Of a stretch of DNA of 64,000 nucleotides, positions 40,725 to 51,277 are shown one piece after another. Location: the NCBI RefSeq assembly GCF_016742955.1, contig NZ_JABBYC010000001.1, positions 62,001 to 126,000 on the forward strand, in the 5' to 3' direction. This stretch comes from Myceligenerans indicum (GTDB lineage: Bacteria; Actinomycetota; Actinomycetes; Actinomycetales; Cellulomonadaceae). Both the position numbers and the translations under genes were made by a program. Every line of letters begins with the position of its first letter. Positions within the stretch are counted from its first letter, which is position 1. Below the pieces are notes generated by a model. It ran no database searches, was not told the origin of the DNA, and saw only the letters and a program-made list of their open reading frames with translations.

Positions 40725-40822
40725 AACACAAAAAGGTCACGATCCGGTGGAGTGGGGTTGAAGGTCGAACCCAACGTGCTAGCGTCCCGGACGACTCATT
40801 CGACGAGGAAAGAGAGACGACG

Positions 40823-41959
40823 ATGTCACTGCGCCGTTTCGGACGCATCACCGCGGCCCTGGCCGCCACCACGCTGACCGTCGGGGCCCTGGGCGCGTGC
40901 AGCGCCGAGCGCGCCGGTGGGGCGGAAGAGACCTCGGACGGAGGCTCGGAGACCACCATGGTCGGCATCGCCATGCCCACCCGCTCCCTGGAGCGGTGGA
41001 ACAACGACGGGTCGCACCTGGAGGAGCTGCTCGGGGACGCCGGCTACGAGACCAGCCTCCAGTACGCGGACAACAAGGTCGACCAGCAGATCACCCAGAT
41101 CCAGAACATGGTCAACGAGGGCGCGGACATCCTGGTGGTCGCGTCCATCGACGGGACGGCCCTGGCGCCCGTGCTGCAGGACGCGGCCGACGAGGACGTC
41201 ACGGTCATCGCCTACGACCGGCTGATCAACGAGTCGGAGAACGTCGACTACTACGCCACGTTCGACAACGAGCTCGTCGGCACGCTCCAGGGCGAGTACA
41301 TCGTGGACCAGCTCGGCCTGGACGACGGCGAGAAGGGTCCGTTCACGCTCGAGCCGTTCGCCGGATCCCCCGACGACAACAACGCCAAGTTCTTCTTCAA
41401 GGGCGCCTGGGACGTCCTCTCCCCGTACGTCGAGGACGGCGTGCTGGAGGTCCCGTCGGGCAAGGCCCCCGCCACCGTGGACGAGTGGACCAGCATCGGC
41501 ATCCAGGGCTGGGAGTCGGCCAAGGCCCAGTCCGAGATGGAGAACCGTCTCAACTCCTTCTACGAGGGTGACGACAAGGTCGACGTCGTCCTGTCCCCGA
41601 ACGACTCGCTCGCGCTCGGCATCGAGCAGGCCCTCGAGGGCGCCGGCTACGAGCCCGGCAAGGACTGGCCGATCATCACCGGCCAGGACGCCGACGAGGC
41701 CAACGTGAAGAACATGCTGGCCGACAAGCAGTCCATGACGGTCTGGAAGGACACCCGTACCCTGGGCGACCAGGTGGCCACCATGGTCGACCAGATCGTG
41801 GCGGGCGAGGAGGTCGAGGTCAACGACACCGAGACCTACGACAACGGCATGAAGGTCGTGCCGTCCTACCTGCTCGAGCCGCAGGTCGTGACGAAGGACG
41901 ACGTCGAGGACGTCCTCGTCGGCTCCGGCTTCTACGAGGCCTCCGACCTGGGTCTGTGA
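40823..41959 (+). CDS. chvE: ChvE-type multiple-monosaccharide-binding lipoprotein
   Basis: Extracellular sugar receptor of an ABC importer. 378 residues: a basic N-terminus and hydrophobic stretch end in the lipobox LGAC (Cys about 24), then a type-I periplasmic-binding fold ([40 protein letters not shown]). This pattern matches ChvE, which binds several pentoses and hexoses. AGGAAAGAGAG precedes ATG 40823. It is first in the operon with mmsA and mmsB, and a strong hairpin follows (41968-42000). Confidence 0.93.
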   Translation: MSLRRFGRITAALAATTLTVGALGACSAERAGGAEETSDGGSETTMVGIAMPTRSLERWNNDGSHLEELLGDAGYETSLQYADNKVDQQITQIQNMVNEGADILVVASIDGTALAPVLQDAADEDVTVIAYDRLINESENVDYYATFDNELVGTLQGEYIVDQLGLDDGEKGPFTLEPFAGSPDDNNAKFFFKGAWDVLSPYVEDGVLEVPSGKAPATVDEWTSIGIQGWESAKAQSEMENRLNSFYEGDDKVDVVLSPNDSLALGIEQALEGAGYEPGKDWPIITGQDADEANVKNMLADKQSMTVWKDTRTLGDQVATMVDQIVAGEEVEVNDTETYDNGMKVVPSYLLEPQVVTKDDVEDVLVGSGFYEASDLGL

Positions 41960-41967
41960 CGCCGGGA

Positions 41968-42000
41968 GGTCCCGGCAGGGCCGCGCGCCCTGCCGGGACC
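41968..42000 (+). terminator. Intra-operon hairpin after chvE
   Basis: 14-bp perfect stem, arms 41968-41981 and 41987-42000, 5-nt loop, 8 bp after the chvE stop and 40 bp before the ATPase gene. It probably lets most transcripts stop after the binding-protein gene or protects their 3' ends. Confidence 0.7.
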
Positions 42001-42039
42001 CCCTCATCCACGACCGCCGTCGGGCACAGGAGACATGGG

Positions 42040-43590
42040 ATGACTGAGAAACACGAGGACGTCGTCCTCGAGATGCTGGGGATCACCAAGGAGTTCCCCG
42101 GTGTGAAGGCACTGCAGGACGTGAACCTGCGGGTGCGGCGCGGCGAGATCCACGCGATCTGCGGCGAGAACGGGGCCGGGAAGTCGACGCTGATGAAGGT
42201 GCTGTCCGGCGTCTACCCGCACGGCTCGTACGACGGCGACATCGTGTTCGACGGCGAGCCGATGGCCTTCCGCGGGATCCGGGACAGCGAGGACCGGGGA
42301 ATCGTCATCATCCACCAGGAGCTGGCGCTCATCCCGCAGGTGTCGATCGCGGAGAACATCTTCCTCGGCAACGAGCACTCGGGCGGCGGGGTGGTGGACT
42401 GGAACCGCACGCACCGCGCGGCGGCCGACCTGCTCGCCCGGGTGGGCCTGGACGAGAACCCCGAGACCACCCCCGCCGAGATCGGCGTCGGCAAGCAGCA
42501 GCTCGTGGAGATCGCCAAGGCGCTGTCCAAGAGGGTGGACGTGCTCATCCTCGACGAGCCCACCGCCGCGCTGAACGACGACGACTCCGAACATCTGCTC
42601 CGGCTGCTGCGCGAGTTCCGCGAGCAGGGGATGACCTGCATCATCATCAGCCACAAGCTGGGCGAGATCACCGCGGTCGCCGACCGGGTCACCGTCATCC
42701 GTGACGGCCGGACCATCGAGACCCTCGATCTGCACGGCGACGAGCCCGTCACCGAGGACCGGATCATCCGGGGGATGGTAGGGCGCTCGCTGGAGAGCCG
42801 CTTCCCCCGCCGCGACGCCACGATCGGCGACGAGGTGCTGCGGATCGAGGACTGGACGGTGCATCACCCGTCAGACACCGAGCGCGTGGTCGTGGACCAC
42901 GCGAGCCTGAACGTGCGGTCCGGCGAGGTGGTCGGCCTCGCCGGGCTCATGGGGGCCGGGCGCACGGAACTGGCGATGTCCTTGTTCGGCCGGTCGTGGG
43001 GCACCGGCATCTCCGGCCGCGTCTACAAGGACGGCCGCGAGATCAAGATCCCCTCCGTCCCCGACGCGATCCGGCACGGCCTGGCCTACACCACCGAGGA
43101 CCGCAAGAGCCTGGGGCTCAACCTCATCCAGACCATCCGGGAGAACATCTCCTCCTCCGCCCTGGGCAAGCTCATGGACTGGATGGGCGTCATCAGCGGC
43201 GAGCGGGAGGCGTCGGTCGCGGAACGGTACCGCCGCGACTTCGGGATCAAGGCGCCGTCCGTCGAGTCGACGGTGGGCCAGCTCTCGGGCGGCAACCAGC
43301 AGAAGGTGGTGCTGTCCAAGTGGGTCTTCAGCGACCCGGACGTCCTCATCCTGGACGAGCCGACGCGAGGCATCGACGTCGGCGCCAAGTACGAGATCTA
43401 CGCCCTCGTCAACGAGCTCGCCGAGGCGGGTAAGGCGGTGATCGTGATCTCCTCCGAACTGCCCGAGCTGATCGGCGTCTGCGACCGTGTCTACGCGATG
43501 TCGCAGGGCCGGATCACCGGCGAGGTACCGCGCGAGCGGGCGACACAGGAAGAACTCATGCGCTACATGACCATGGAGAAGACCCGATGA
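42040..43590 (+). CDS. mmsA: Multiple-monosaccharide ABC transporter, double ATPase
   Basis: 516 residues with two nucleotide-binding domains, the CUT2 layout (GguA/XylG-like). Domain 1: GENGAGKST (about 40), [14 protein letters not shown] in place of [21 protein letters not shown]. Domain 2: [15 protein letters not shown], the usual degenerate second Walker A of this family, then [14 protein letters not shown] and [18 protein letters not shown] precedes ATG 42040. The start overlaps no other gene; the stop overlaps the permease start (ATGA). Confidence 0.94.
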   Translation: MTEKHEDVVLEMLGITKEFPGVKALQDVNLRVRRGEIHAICGENGAGKSTLMKVLSGVYPHGSYDGDIVFDGEPMAFRGIRDSEDRGIVIIHQELALIPQVSIAENIFLGNEHSGGGVVDWNRTHRAAADLLARVGLDENPETTPAEIGVGKQQLVEIAKALSKRVDVLILDEPTAALNDDDSEHLLRLLREFREQGMTCIIISHKLGEITAVADRVTVIRDGRTIETLDLHGDEPVTEDRIIRGMVGRSLESRFPRRDATIGDEVLRIEDWTVHHPSDTERVVVDHASLNVRSGEVVGLAGLMGAGRTELAMSLFGRSWGTGISGRVYKDGREIKIPSVPDAIRHGLAYTTEDRKSLGLNLIQTIRENISSSALGKLMDWMGVISGEREASVAERYRRDFGIKAPSVESTVGQLSGGNQQKVVLSKWVFSDPDVLILDEPTRGIDVGAKYEIYALVNELAEAGKAVIVISSELPELIGVCDRVYAMSQGRITGEVPRERATQEELMRYMTMEKTR

Positions 43591-44753
43591 ACGAGATCAC
43601 GGAATACCTGGGTCGCAACGCCCGGCAGTACGGGATCGTCATCGCCCTGCTCGCGATCGTCGCCCTGTTCCAGGCGCTGACCGGTGGGCGGCTGCTCGAT
43701 CCCAGCAACGTCGTGAGCCTCATCCAGCAGAACGCCTACGTCATGATCCTCGCGATCGGCATGGTGATGGTGATCGTCGCCGGCCACATCGACCTGTCGG
43801 TCGGGTCGCTCGTCGCGTTCATCGGCGGCGCGGCGGCCATCATGATGTCCGACTGGGGCTGGTCGTGGCCCCTCGCGGTGGCGCTCGCCCTGGTGCTGGG
43901 GCTGCTCGTGGGCTGCTGGCAGGGGTTCTGGGTCGCCTATGTGGGTATCCCGGCCTTCATCGTGACGCTCGCGGGCATGCTCATCTTCCGCGGGCTCGCG
44001 ATCGTGCTGGTCAGCGAGACCCGCGCCAGTCTGCCCGACGCGTTCAACGCGATCGCCGGCGGCGAGCTGCCCTCCTGGCTCGGGTTCGTCGGCCGGCTGG
44101 ACGGTGTGACCCTGCTGATCGGCGCCATCGGCATGGCCGGCTTCGTCCTGTCCCAGTTGCGTGCGCGCCGCGGCCTGATCAAGCACGAGCTCGCCGTCGA
44201 GCCGATGGGGATCTTCCTCGTGAAGAACCTGGTGGTGGTCGCGCTCATCGGCGTGGTGTCCTACTGGCTCGCGCTGCGGGCCACGCCGATCGTGCTGCTC
44301 ATCGTCGGCGGTCTGATCATGATCTTCACGTTCGTGCTGAGCCGGACGGTGTTCGGGCGCCACATCTACGCCGTCGGCGGCAACCGGCACGCCGCCCAGC
44401 TCTCGGGCGTGCGGACGCGCGTGACCGACTTCATGATCTTCGTGAACATGGGCCTGCTGGCCGCGGTGGCGGCCATCGTCACCACCTCCCGGGCCGGAGC
44501 CGGCGTGGCCTCGGCCGGCCAGCTGTACGAGCTGGACGCGATCGCGGCCTGCTTCATCGGTGGCTGTGCCGTCCGCGGCGGCGTCGGCAAGATCTCCGGC
44601 GCCATGATCGGCGCGCTCATCATGGGCGTGCTCAACATGGGCCTGTCGATCCTGGCGGTCGACTCCGCGTGGCAGCAGACGATCAAGGGCCTGGTCCTCC
44701 TTCTCGCGGTCGCCCTGGACGTCGTCAGCAAGCGGCGCCGCGCCTACGCCTGA
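43587..44753 (+). CDS. mmsB: Multiple-monosaccharide ABC transporter permease
   Basis: 388 residues, about ten hydrophobic helices. [24 protein letters not shown] is the hallmark of CUT2 permeases (GguB/XylH). The segment [23 protein letters not shown] is the cytoplasmic coupling loop. Translationally coupled to the ATPase through ATGA. The operon ends at the hairpin 44761-44787. Confidence 0.94.
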   Translation: MNEITEYLGRNARQYGIVIALLAIVALFQALTGGRLLDPSNVVSLIQQNAYVMILAIGMVMVIVAGHIDLSVGSLVAFIGGAAAIMMSDWGWSWPLAVALALVLGLLVGCWQGFWVAYVGIPAFIVTLAGMLIFRGLAIVLVSETRASLPDAFNAIAGGELPSWLGFVGRLDGVTLLIGAIGMAGFVLSQLRARRGLIKHELAVEPMGIFLVKNLVVVALIGVVSYWLALRATPIVLLIVGGLIMIFTFVLSRTVFGRHIYAVGGNRHAAQLSGVRTRVTDFMIFVNMGLLAAVAAIVTTSRAGAGVASAGQLYELDAIAACFIGGCAVRGGVGKISGAMIGALIMGVLNMGLSILAVDSAWQQTIKGLVLLLAVALDVVSKRRRAYA

Positions 44754-44760
44754 GGCGGCG

Positions 44761-44787
44761 CGGCGGGACGGGACTCCCGTCCCGCCG
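44761..44787. terminator. Terminator between mmsB and the LacI gene
   Basis: 12-bp perfect stem, arms 44761-44772 and 44776-44787, 3-nt loop, between convergent genes. Confidence 0.78.
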
Positions 44788-44792
44788 AGCCG

Positions 44793-45842
44793 TCAGGGCC
44801 TGGGCGGTGCCGTGGACTGACGCTCGACCAGCCGGACCGGAACGACCGTGTGGGTGTCCTGCAGGTCCTCGTCGTCGCGGACCTGACGCAGCAGCAGGTC
44901 CACCAGCTGCCGCCCGATCTCCCCGAAGTCCTGCTCCACCGTGGTCAGCGGGGGCCAGAGCTGGGCCGACAGCTCGATCCCGTCGAACCCGACCACGGAC
45001 ACGTCCGCGGGCACGGAGCGCCCTGCCTCGTGCAGAGCGCGCACCAGCCCCGCCGCCATCTCGTCGTTGGCGGCGAACACGGCGGTCGCCTCGGGGTCCG
45101 CGGCCAGGGCGGCCCCGGCGTCGTGTCCGGAGGCCGCGGTCCAGTCGCCCCGGACGACGGCCGGCACGGTCGCCCCGGCCGCCGTGAGCGCCGAACGCCA
45201 TGACTCCTCCCGCTGCCGGGCCGGGGTCGAGTCGGCGGGCCCGGCCAGGTGGTGCACGGTGCGGTGCCCGAGCCCGAGCAGATGTTCGACGGCCGCCCGC
45301 GCGCCTCCGGCCTGATCGGCACCGACGGCGGGGTGGTGCCCCACGAACCGGGAGTCGGACACGACCACCGGAAGGTGCGACGGCAGCGCCAGGGTGTCCG
45401 GGGTCGCGCTCTCGGCCCGGATGATGATCAGGCCGTCGATGTCCTGGTGCGACAGCCGTGCCACGGCCGCGGACACGTCATGGGGTGCGGGGGAGGCGAT
45501 GTCGACGAGGGTCACCGTGTATCCCTCGGCCTGGGCGGCCTCCACCACGGCCTCCACCGTGCGCGACTCACCCGTGCGGGCCAGCCGGTGCGCGATCATC
45601 CCCACCGTGCCGTAGTGCCCGTACCGCAGGGCCCGGGCGGCACGGTTGGGGGTGTATCCGAGTTCCTCCATGGCGGCGCGCACGCGTACGGCGGTCGCCT
45701 CGCGCACCGTCGGTTCCTCGCGGGCGACCCGGGACACCGTCTGGGCGGACACCCCGGCGAGCGCGGCGACATCGGTCATCGACGGGCCGGGCGGGGTCGG
45801 CCGCCGCCGACGGGCCTCTGAACTGCCACGGGACTCGGTCAT
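44793..45842 (-). CDS. LacI-family transcriptional repressor
   Basis: 349 residues from ATG 45842. N-terminal HTH SMTDVAALAGVSAQTVSRVA with the hinge GYTPNRAARALRYG, then a sugar-binding PBP1 domain (TVGMIAHRLA, DGLIIIRAES, VVGFDGIELSAQLWPPLTTV). TATCGT (45854-45849) ends 6 nt before the ATG, so translation is probably leaderless; the longer ORF to 46082 is antisense to the permease. It faces the galactoside transporter operon, and the TGTTTGCGTAAACA site between them is its likely operator. Confidence 0.93.
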   Translation of the reverse strand: MTESRGSSEARRRRPTPPGPSMTDVAALAGVSAQTVSRVAREEPTVREATAVRVRAAMEELGYTPNRAARALRYGHYGTVGMIAHRLARTGESRTVEAVVEAAQAEGYTVTLVDIASPAPHDVSAAVARLSHQDIDGLIIIRAESATPDTLALPSHLPVVVSDSRFVGHHPAVGADQAGGARAAVEHLLGLGHRTVHHLAGPADSTPARQREESWRSALTAAGATVPAVVRGDWTAASGHDAGAALAADPEATAVFAANDEMAAGLVRALHEAGRSVPADVSVVGFDGIELSAQLWPPLTTVEQDFGEIGRQLVDLLLRQVRDDEDLQDTHTVVPVRLVERQSTAPPRP

Positions 45843-45895
45843 ACCTTGACGATACTGGGCCCGGGCCACGCTCGTGGCCGAATCGACACCAGAAA

Positions 45896-45909
45896 TGTTT
45901 GCGTAAACA
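45896..45909. promoter_or_regulatory. LacI-type operator TGTTTGCGTAAACA
   Basis: Arms TGTTT and AAACA with a central GCGT, the classic shape of a LacI-family site. It overlaps a possible -35 of the transporter operon (TTTGCG, then 18 nt to AAGAAT at 45923-45928). A second dyad, GGCCACG-CT-CGTGGCC, lies at 45864-45879 nearer the repressor gene. Confidence 0.65.
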
Positions 45910-45963
45910 GTCGGCGGTGGGCAAGAATCTCGTCTGCTCGATGACCACGGCGAGAGGACGAGG

Positions 45964-46878
45964 ATGTCCGCATTACCACCTGCCACCCGGCCGCGACCCG
46001 GCGGCCGGCTCACGGCGCGCGTGTCCCGCGCCGGAGCCGGCTTCGTGACGCCGTTCCTGATCGCGTTCGCGCTGGTCTTCATCGCGCCGCTGGCCTACTC
46101 CCTGTACCTCAGCCTGTTCCGCAACCAACTCGTGGGCGGCACGCAGTTCGTGGGGCTTGACAACTACGCCGCCGTGTTCGTCGACCCCAAATTCTGGGAC
46201 GGCGCGCTGCGCGTGATGCTGTTCCTCGCCGTGCAGGTTCCGATCATGCTGGCCATCGCACTCGTGGCGGCGCTCGCCATCGACTCGGGCCGGCTGCACG
46301 GGCGCAGGCTCTTCCGCATCGGACTCTTCCTGCCGTACGCCGTGCCGGGCGTGGTGGCAGCGATGATGTGGGGCTTCATGTACTCCGACCGGATCGGGCT
46401 CACGGGCTCCCTGAACGACCTGGCGGGCTTCGACCTGCTCGCGCCGTACGCCAAGCACTGGCTACTGGTCTCCATCGGCAACATCGTGACTTGGGAGTTC
46501 GTCGGCTACAACATGCTGATCCTGTACTCCGCGCTCAAGAACGTGCCCACGGAGACGTACGAGGCCGCGGCGATCGACGGCGCCGACCAGTTCCGGATCG
46601 TGCGGCACATCAAGCTGCCCGCCGTGCGCGGTGCGCTGGTCATCGCGACGGTGTTCTCGATCATCGGCAGCTTCCAGCTGTTCAACGAGCCGCAGATCCT
46701 CAAGGGCCTCGTGCCGAACCTGATCTCGACGTCGTACACGCCCAACATCTACGCCTACACGCTCAGCTTCCAGGGCAACCAGGTGAGCTACGCGGCCACG
46801 GTCGCGATCGTCATGGGCGTCATCACGGCGGGCATCGCCTACCTCGTGCAGCTGCGCGGGATGCGGAGGGACAGCTGA
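45964..46878 (+). CDS. Sugar ABC transporter permease, MalF type
   Basis: CUT1 oligosaccharide permease, 304 residues, six hydrophobic helices. The EAA coupling loop is EAAAIDGADQFRIVRHIKLP. First gene of an operon with the second permease, a binding protein and GH35; regulated by the adjacent LacI (inference). A GAGGACGAGG sequence precedes ATG 45964. Overlaps the next gene by TGATG. Confidence 0.93.
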   Translation: MSALPPATRPRPGGRLTARVSRAGAGFVTPFLIAFALVFIAPLAYSLYLSLFRNQLVGGTQFVGLDNYAAVFVDPKFWDGALRVMLFLAVQVPIMLAIALVAALAIDSGRLHGRRLFRIGLFLPYAVPGVVAAMMWGFMYSDRIGLTGSLNDLAGFDLLAPYAKHWLLVSIGNIVTWEFVGYNMLILYSALKNVPTETYEAAAIDGADQFRIVRHIKLPAVRGALVIATVFSIIGSFQLFNEPQILKGLVPNLISTSYTPNIYAYTLSFQGNQVSYAATVAIVMGVITAGIAYLVQLRGMRRDS

Positions 46879-47783
46879 TGGCTCTCACCCTGACCCGGTC
46901 GTCGTCCCGCCTGCGCGGTTCGTCGGCGTACTCGTACTCCCGGCCGCGCAGGTCGATCACGCTCACCGTGCTGCTCGGCTTCCTGCTGATCTACTCCGTG
47001 CTGCCCCTGACCTGGCTGCTGTTCGGCATCACCAAGGACCAGCCGGACCTGATCAGCTCGTTCGGCCTGTGGTTCGGCGAGGACTTCTCGCTGTTCGACA
47101 ACCTGGCCGAGGTGTTCACCTACGACGGCGGGATCTTCACCCGCTGGTTCCTCAACACCATCGTCTACGTCGTCGTGGGCGCCGGCGGTGCCACGCTGCT
47201 CGCCACGGCTGGCGGCTACGGCCTCGCGAAGTTCCGGTTCCGTGGCCGCAACGCGGTGTTCGCGGTGGTCCTCGGCGCGATCGCCGTTCCTGGCACGGCC
47301 TTGGCGGTCCCGACGTTCCTCTTGTTCAGCCAGCTCGGTCTGACCAACACGATGTGGGCGATCATCCTGCCCTCCCTGGTCTCGCCGTTCGGCCTGTACC
47401 TCATGTGGGTGTTCGCCGCCGAGGCCGTCCCCACCGAGCTGCTCGAGGCGGCCCGGGTCGACGGCGCGAGCGAGCTGCGCACCTTCTTCACGATCTCGCT
47501 GCGCCTGCTGGTGCCGGGCATCGTCACGGTGGCACTGTTCGCGATCGTCGCGACGTGGAACAACTACTTCCTGCCGCTCATCATGCTCAACGACCCCAAC
47601 CTCTTTCCCCTCACCCTCGGCCTGTACCGGTGGCTGGCCGACGCGTCCGGGGTCGGTGCTCAGCCCGTGTTCCACCTGGTCATCACGGGAGCGTTCCTGA
47701 CGATCGTGCCGATCGTCATCACGTTCCTCGTCCTGCAGCGCTACTGGCAGTCCGGGCTGAGCGCGGGATCGGTCAAGCAGTGA
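46878..47783 (+). CDS. Sugar ABC transporter permease, MalG type
   Basis: 301 residues from ATG 46878, sharing bases with the stop of the first permease. Six helices; EAA loop EAARVDGASELRTFFTISL; DPNLFPLTLGLYRW near the C-terminus is typical of MalG/AraQ-type proteins. No ATPase gene is in the operon, so it probably uses a shared MsiK-type ATPase encoded elsewhere (known for actinobacterial CUT1 systems). Confidence 0.93.
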   Translation: MALTLTRSSSRLRGSSAYSYSRPRRSITLTVLLGFLLIYSVLPLTWLLFGITKDQPDLISSFGLWFGEDFSLFDNLAEVFTYDGGIFTRWFLNTIVYVVVGAGGATLLATAGGYGLAKFRFRGRNAVFAVVLGAIAVPGTALAVPTFLLFSQLGLTNTMWAIILPSLVSPFGLYLMWVFAAEAVPTELLEAARVDGASELRTFFTISLRLLVPGIVTVALFAIVATWNNYFLPLIMLNDPNLFPLTLGLYRWLADASGVGAQPVFHLVITGAFLTIVPIVITFLVLQRYWQSGLSAGSVKQ

Positions 47784-47888
47784 CCGCCACAGCCGGGCAC
47801 GCACCGCATCCGTCCCGCTGAGTCCCGCTCGGCATCCCGAGCACCTCCCCGACCGACAACCTCACTGACGAGAGATCCGGAGAACGAC

Positions 47889-49232
47889 ATGAAGAACCAC
47901 ACGATGCGCCGGGCGCTGGCCGCCGGCGCGGGATTGGCCCTGGCCGGAACGCTGGCCGCCTGCGGCGGCGGCTCCGAGGCCGGTGGCGGCGGTGGCGACG
48001 GCGCTTCCGCCGACGAGATCGAGGCCGCGCTCCAGGAGGGCGGGGAGCTCACCTACTGGACGTGGACGCCGCAGGCCGAGAAGCAGGTCGCGGCGTTCGA
48101 GGCGGCCTACCCGAACGTGGACGTGAACCTGGTCGACACGTCCGGTGCGGCGGACAACAACCAGGCCCTTCAGAACGCGATCGCCGCCGGTGACGGTGTG
48201 CCGGACGTCGTGCAGATCGAATACCAGTCCCTGCTGCAGTTCCAGCTCCCCGGGCAGCTGACGGACCTGACGGAGTTCGGCTTCGGCGACCTCGAGGACC
48301 TGTACACGCCGTCCACCTGGGGCGCGGTGTCACAGAACGACGGGATCTGGGGTCTGCCGCAGGACAGCGGCCCCATGGCGTTCTTCTACAACGAGGCGCT
48401 GTTCGCCGAGCACGGCGTGGACGTCCCCACCACCTGGGACGAGTACATCGAGGCCGGCAAGGCGCTCAAGAAGGCCGACCCGGACGTCTGCATCGGCAAC
48501 GACACCGGTGACGCGGGCCTCGCCACGAGCCTCATCTGGCAGGCCGGTGGCCAGCCGTTCCGCGCCGAGGGCGAGCAGGTCACGATCGACCTCGCGGACG
48601 AGGGCACCACCCGGTGGGCGGACATGTACCAGCGGGTCCTCGACGCCGGCATCCTCTGCGACATCCCCGGCTGGACCGACGAGTGGTTCGCGGCGCTCAA
48701 CGACGGCACCATCGCATCGATCACGTTCGGTGCGTGGGGACCGGGCATCCTCGAGGGCAGCGTGCCCGACGGTGCCGGTGACTGGCGGATCGCCCCGATG
48801 CTGAGCTACGACGGCACCCCGGTCAACGCCGAGAACGGCGGCTCCTCGGAGGCCGTGCCCGCCGACGCGCCGAACAAGCTGCTCGGCGTCGGCTTCCTCA
48901 AGTGGCTCAACACGAGCGACGAGTCGATCGACGAGTTCATGGCGACCGGCGGCTTCCCCGCGACCGTGAAGCAGCTGGAGTCCGACGAGTTCCTCGGCTA
49001 CGAGTCCGAGTACTTCGGCGGCCAGGCGATCAACGAGGTGCTCGTGGCCGGCGCGGACGACGTCGTCGAGGGGTGGCAGTATCTGCCGTGGCAGTCGTAC
49101 GCGAACGGCATCTTCGCGGACACGGTGGGCCAGGCGTGGCTCGGTGAGACGACCCTGGCCGACGGGCTGGCGGCCTGGCAGGCGGAGAACGTGAAGTACG
49201 GCACCGACCAGGGCTTCACGGTCACCGAGTGA
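47889..49232 (+). CDS. Sugar-binding lipoprotein of the galactoside-type ABC importer
   Basis: 447 residues. Lipoprotein signal with lipobox LAAC (Cys about 22) and a Gly/Ser/Asp linker, then an extracellular solute-binding family 1 fold (ELTYWTWTPQAEKQVAAFEAAYPNVDVNLVD, FFYNEALFAEHGVDVPTTWDEY). GGAG precedes ATG 47889. The following hairpin (49239-49271) and the downstream GH35 gene suggest it binds beta-galactosides, by context only. Confidence 0.92.
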   Translation: MKNHTMRRALAAGAGLALAGTLAACGGGSEAGGGGGDGASADEIEAALQEGGELTYWTWTPQAEKQVAAFEAAYPNVDVNLVDTSGAADNNQALQNAIAAGDGVPDVVQIEYQSLLQFQLPGQLTDLTEFGFGDLEDLYTPSTWGAVSQNDGIWGLPQDSGPMAFFYNEALFAEHGVDVPTTWDEYIEAGKALKKADPDVCIGNDTGDAGLATSLIWQAGGQPFRAEGEQVTIDLADEGTTRWADMYQRVLDAGILCDIPGWTDEWFAALNDGTIASITFGAWGPGILEGSVPDGAGDWRIAPMLSYDGTPVNAENGGSSEAVPADAPNKLLGVGFLKWLNTSDESIDEFMATGGFPATVKQLESDEFLGYESEYFGGQAINEVLVAGADDVVEGWQYLPWQSYANGIFADTVGQAWLGETTLADGLAAWQAENVKYGTDQGFTVTE

Positions 49233-49238
49233 GCTGAT

Positions 49239-49271
49239 CGGCCGGTCGGTCACCGTGTGACCGGCCGGCCG
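49239..49271 (+). terminator. Intra-operon hairpin after the binding-protein gene
   Basis: 15-bp stem with one G-U pair, arms 49239-49253 and 49257-49271, 3-nt loop, just after the stop. The next gene, GH35, is 130 bp further on and is probably reached by read-through. Confidence 0.65.
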
Positions 49272-49403
49272 CACGATCGGTCCCTCTGCGGGCGATCGGC
49301 ATCGCGACCTGCCGATCACCCCAGGGGGACCGAGGTCTGAACGGGCCCCGGCGGGGTTCCGAGCGGGATGGTCTGAGACGGAATCGCTTGAGGGAAGGAC
49401 CCC

Positions 49404-51230
49404 ATGACCAGGTTCGAGATCGGTGAGCGGGACTTCCTGCTCGACGGGGAGCCGATGCAGCTCGTCAGCGGCGCGCTGCACTACTTCCGGGTGCACCCCG
49501 ACCTGTGGGCCGACCGGATCCGCAAGGCCCGGCTCATGGGCCTGAACGCGATCGAGACGTACGTGCCGTGGAACTTCCACGCGCCGTCGCGCGGCGAGTT
49601 CCGCACCACCGGTCGCTACGACCTGGGGCGGTTCCTCGACCTCGTCGACGCGGAGGGGCTGCACGCCGTCGTCCGCCCGGGCCCGTACATCTGCGCCGAG
49701 TGGGACGGTGGCGGCCTCCCCGCCTGGCTGTTCGCCGCCGACGACGGCCGGGGCGCGGCCGCCGTGCGCTGCGCGGACCCGGCGTTCCTCACCGCGATCG
49801 GCGAGTATTTCGGCGCGCTGCTGCCGATCGTCGCCAAGCGCCAGGTCACGGCCGGCGGGCCGGTGCTCGCCGTGCAGGTGGAGAACGAGTACGGCGCCTA
49901 CGGCGACGACCCGCCCGAGCGTCGCGAGGAGTACCTGCGGGCGCTCGTCGACCTGCTCCGGGAGTACCTGGACGTGCCACTGTTCACCGTGGACCAGGCG
50001 AACGACCACCACCAGTCCCGGGGCGGCCTGCCCGAGCTGCACAGGATGGCGTCGTTCGGGTCGCGGTCCACCGAGCGCCTGGAGGTGCTGCGCCGCCATC
50101 AGCCCACCGGGCCGCTGATGTCCATGGAGTTCTGGAACGGGTGGTTCGACTCGTGGGGGCAGCACCACCACACCGCGGCCCCCGGCACGAATGCCCGTGA
50201 CCTCGACGACCTGCTCGCGGCGGGCGCCTCGGTGAACCTGTACATGTTCCACGGCGGGACGAACTTCGGGCTGACGAACGGCGCCAACGACAAGGGCACC
50301 TACCTGCCCATCGCCACGTCGTACGACTACGACGCGCCGCTGGCCGAGCACGGTGCGGTGACCCCGAAGTTCCACGCGATGCGCGAGGTGATCGGACGGT
50401 ACCGGGACGTGCCCGAGGAGACGCCCGCGACGGTCGCGCCGGCGCCCGCGTTCTCCGTGACGCTCCGTGAGCGCCTGCCCCTCGTGCCGGCAGCCCCGGA
50501 CCTGGGCCGTGTGGTGCACGGCGACCGCCTGCTGACCCACGACGACGTCGGACACTGGTCCGGTCTCAGTGTCTACACCACCCGCGTGCGGGCCGACGAC
50601 GGAGCGATCACCTTCGGTGAGGTCCGTGACCGGGCGATCGCGTTCGTGGACGGCGCTCCCGTGGGCACGCTGAGCCGGACGCTGGGGGAGCGAACGCTGC
50701 CCCTGCCCGCGGTGGACGGCGAGCTGACGCTGCTCGTCGAGGACCAGGGGCGCGTCAGCTACGGCGCCCGCATCGGCGAGGCGAAGGGGCTGATCGGGCC
50801 CGCCCGGACGGCGACCCGTGAGGTGACCGACTGGAGCCTGACCCCGCTGGCGCTGGACGGGGAGGACGGCATGCTGTCGCCCGTCGTCCGCGACGCCGTG
50901 GCGGGGGAGGGCACGAATACCGGTGCGGCGGCCGGCACCCCACCGGGTGCGGACCGGCCGGTCGCCGGGCCCGTGCTGTGCCGGGCCGAGTTCACGAGCG
51001 AACCCGGGGCGGACCACTTCCTGCGGCTCGACGGCTGGACCAAGGGCCTGGCCTGGGTGAACGGCTGGCCGCTCGGCCGGTACTGGAGTCACGGCCCCAC
51101 GCGCACGATGTACGTCCCCGGACCGGTGCTGCGCGAGCACAACGAGCTCGTGGTGCTGGAGCTGCACGGCGCGGCCTCGGCGGAAGCCCGCTTCGTGGCG
51201 GCGCCGGACCTGGGGCACGACGAGGAGTGA
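49404..51230 (+). CDS. Beta-galactosidase, glycoside hydrolase family 35
   Basis: 608 residues, no signal peptide, so it acts on imported oligosaccharides. GH35 motifs: RIRKARLMGLNAIETYVPWN, RPGPYICAEWDGGGLPAWL, the acid/base Glu about 162 in VQVENEYGAYG, the nucleophile Glu about 242 in SMEFWNGWFD, and FHGGTNFG. C-terminal beta-domains end with KGLAWVNGWPLGRYW. GAAGGA precedes ATG 49404. Last gene of the LacI-controlled operon; with GH43 at 52.2 kb it suggests beta-galactan or arabinogalactan use. Confidence 0.94.
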   Translation: MTRFEIGERDFLLDGEPMQLVSGALHYFRVHPDLWADRIRKARLMGLNAIETYVPWNFHAPSRGEFRTTGRYDLGRFLDLVDAEGLHAVVRPGPYICAEWDGGGLPAWLFAADDGRGAAAVRCADPAFLTAIGEYFGALLPIVAKRQVTAGGPVLAVQVENEYGAYGDDPPERREEYLRALVDLLREYLDVPLFTVDQANDHHQSRGGLPELHRMASFGSRSTERLEVLRRHQPTGPLMSMEFWNGWFDSWGQHHHTAAPGTNARDLDDLLAAGASVNLYMFHGGTNFGLTNGANDKGTYLPIATSYDYDAPLAEHGAVTPKFHAMREVIGRYRDVPEETPATVAPAPAFSVTLRERLPLVPAAPDLGRVVHGDRLLTHDDVGHWSGLSVYTTRVRADDGAITFGEVRDRAIAFVDGAPVGTLSRTLGERTLPLPAVDGELTLLVEDQGRVSYGARIGEAKGLIGPARTATREVTDWSLTPLALDGEDGMLSPVVRDAVAGEGTNTGAAAGTPPGADRPVAGPVLCRAEFTSEPGADHFLRLDGWTKGLAWVNGWPLGRYWSHGPTRTMYVPGPVLREHNELVVLELHGAASAEARFVAAPDLGHDEE

Positions 51231-51231
51231 C

Positions 51232-51271
51232 CCGGGGAGGCGCCGCCCGGGCCCGGGCGGCGCCTCCCCGG
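51232..51271. terminator. 40-bp perfect palindromic terminator
   Basis: Arms 51232-51251 and 51252-51271 are exact reverse complements with no spacer, so the real loop opens about 4 nt. It lies between convergent stops (51230 and 51278) and should work both ways. Confidence 0.85.
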
Positions 51272-51277
51272 CGGGTC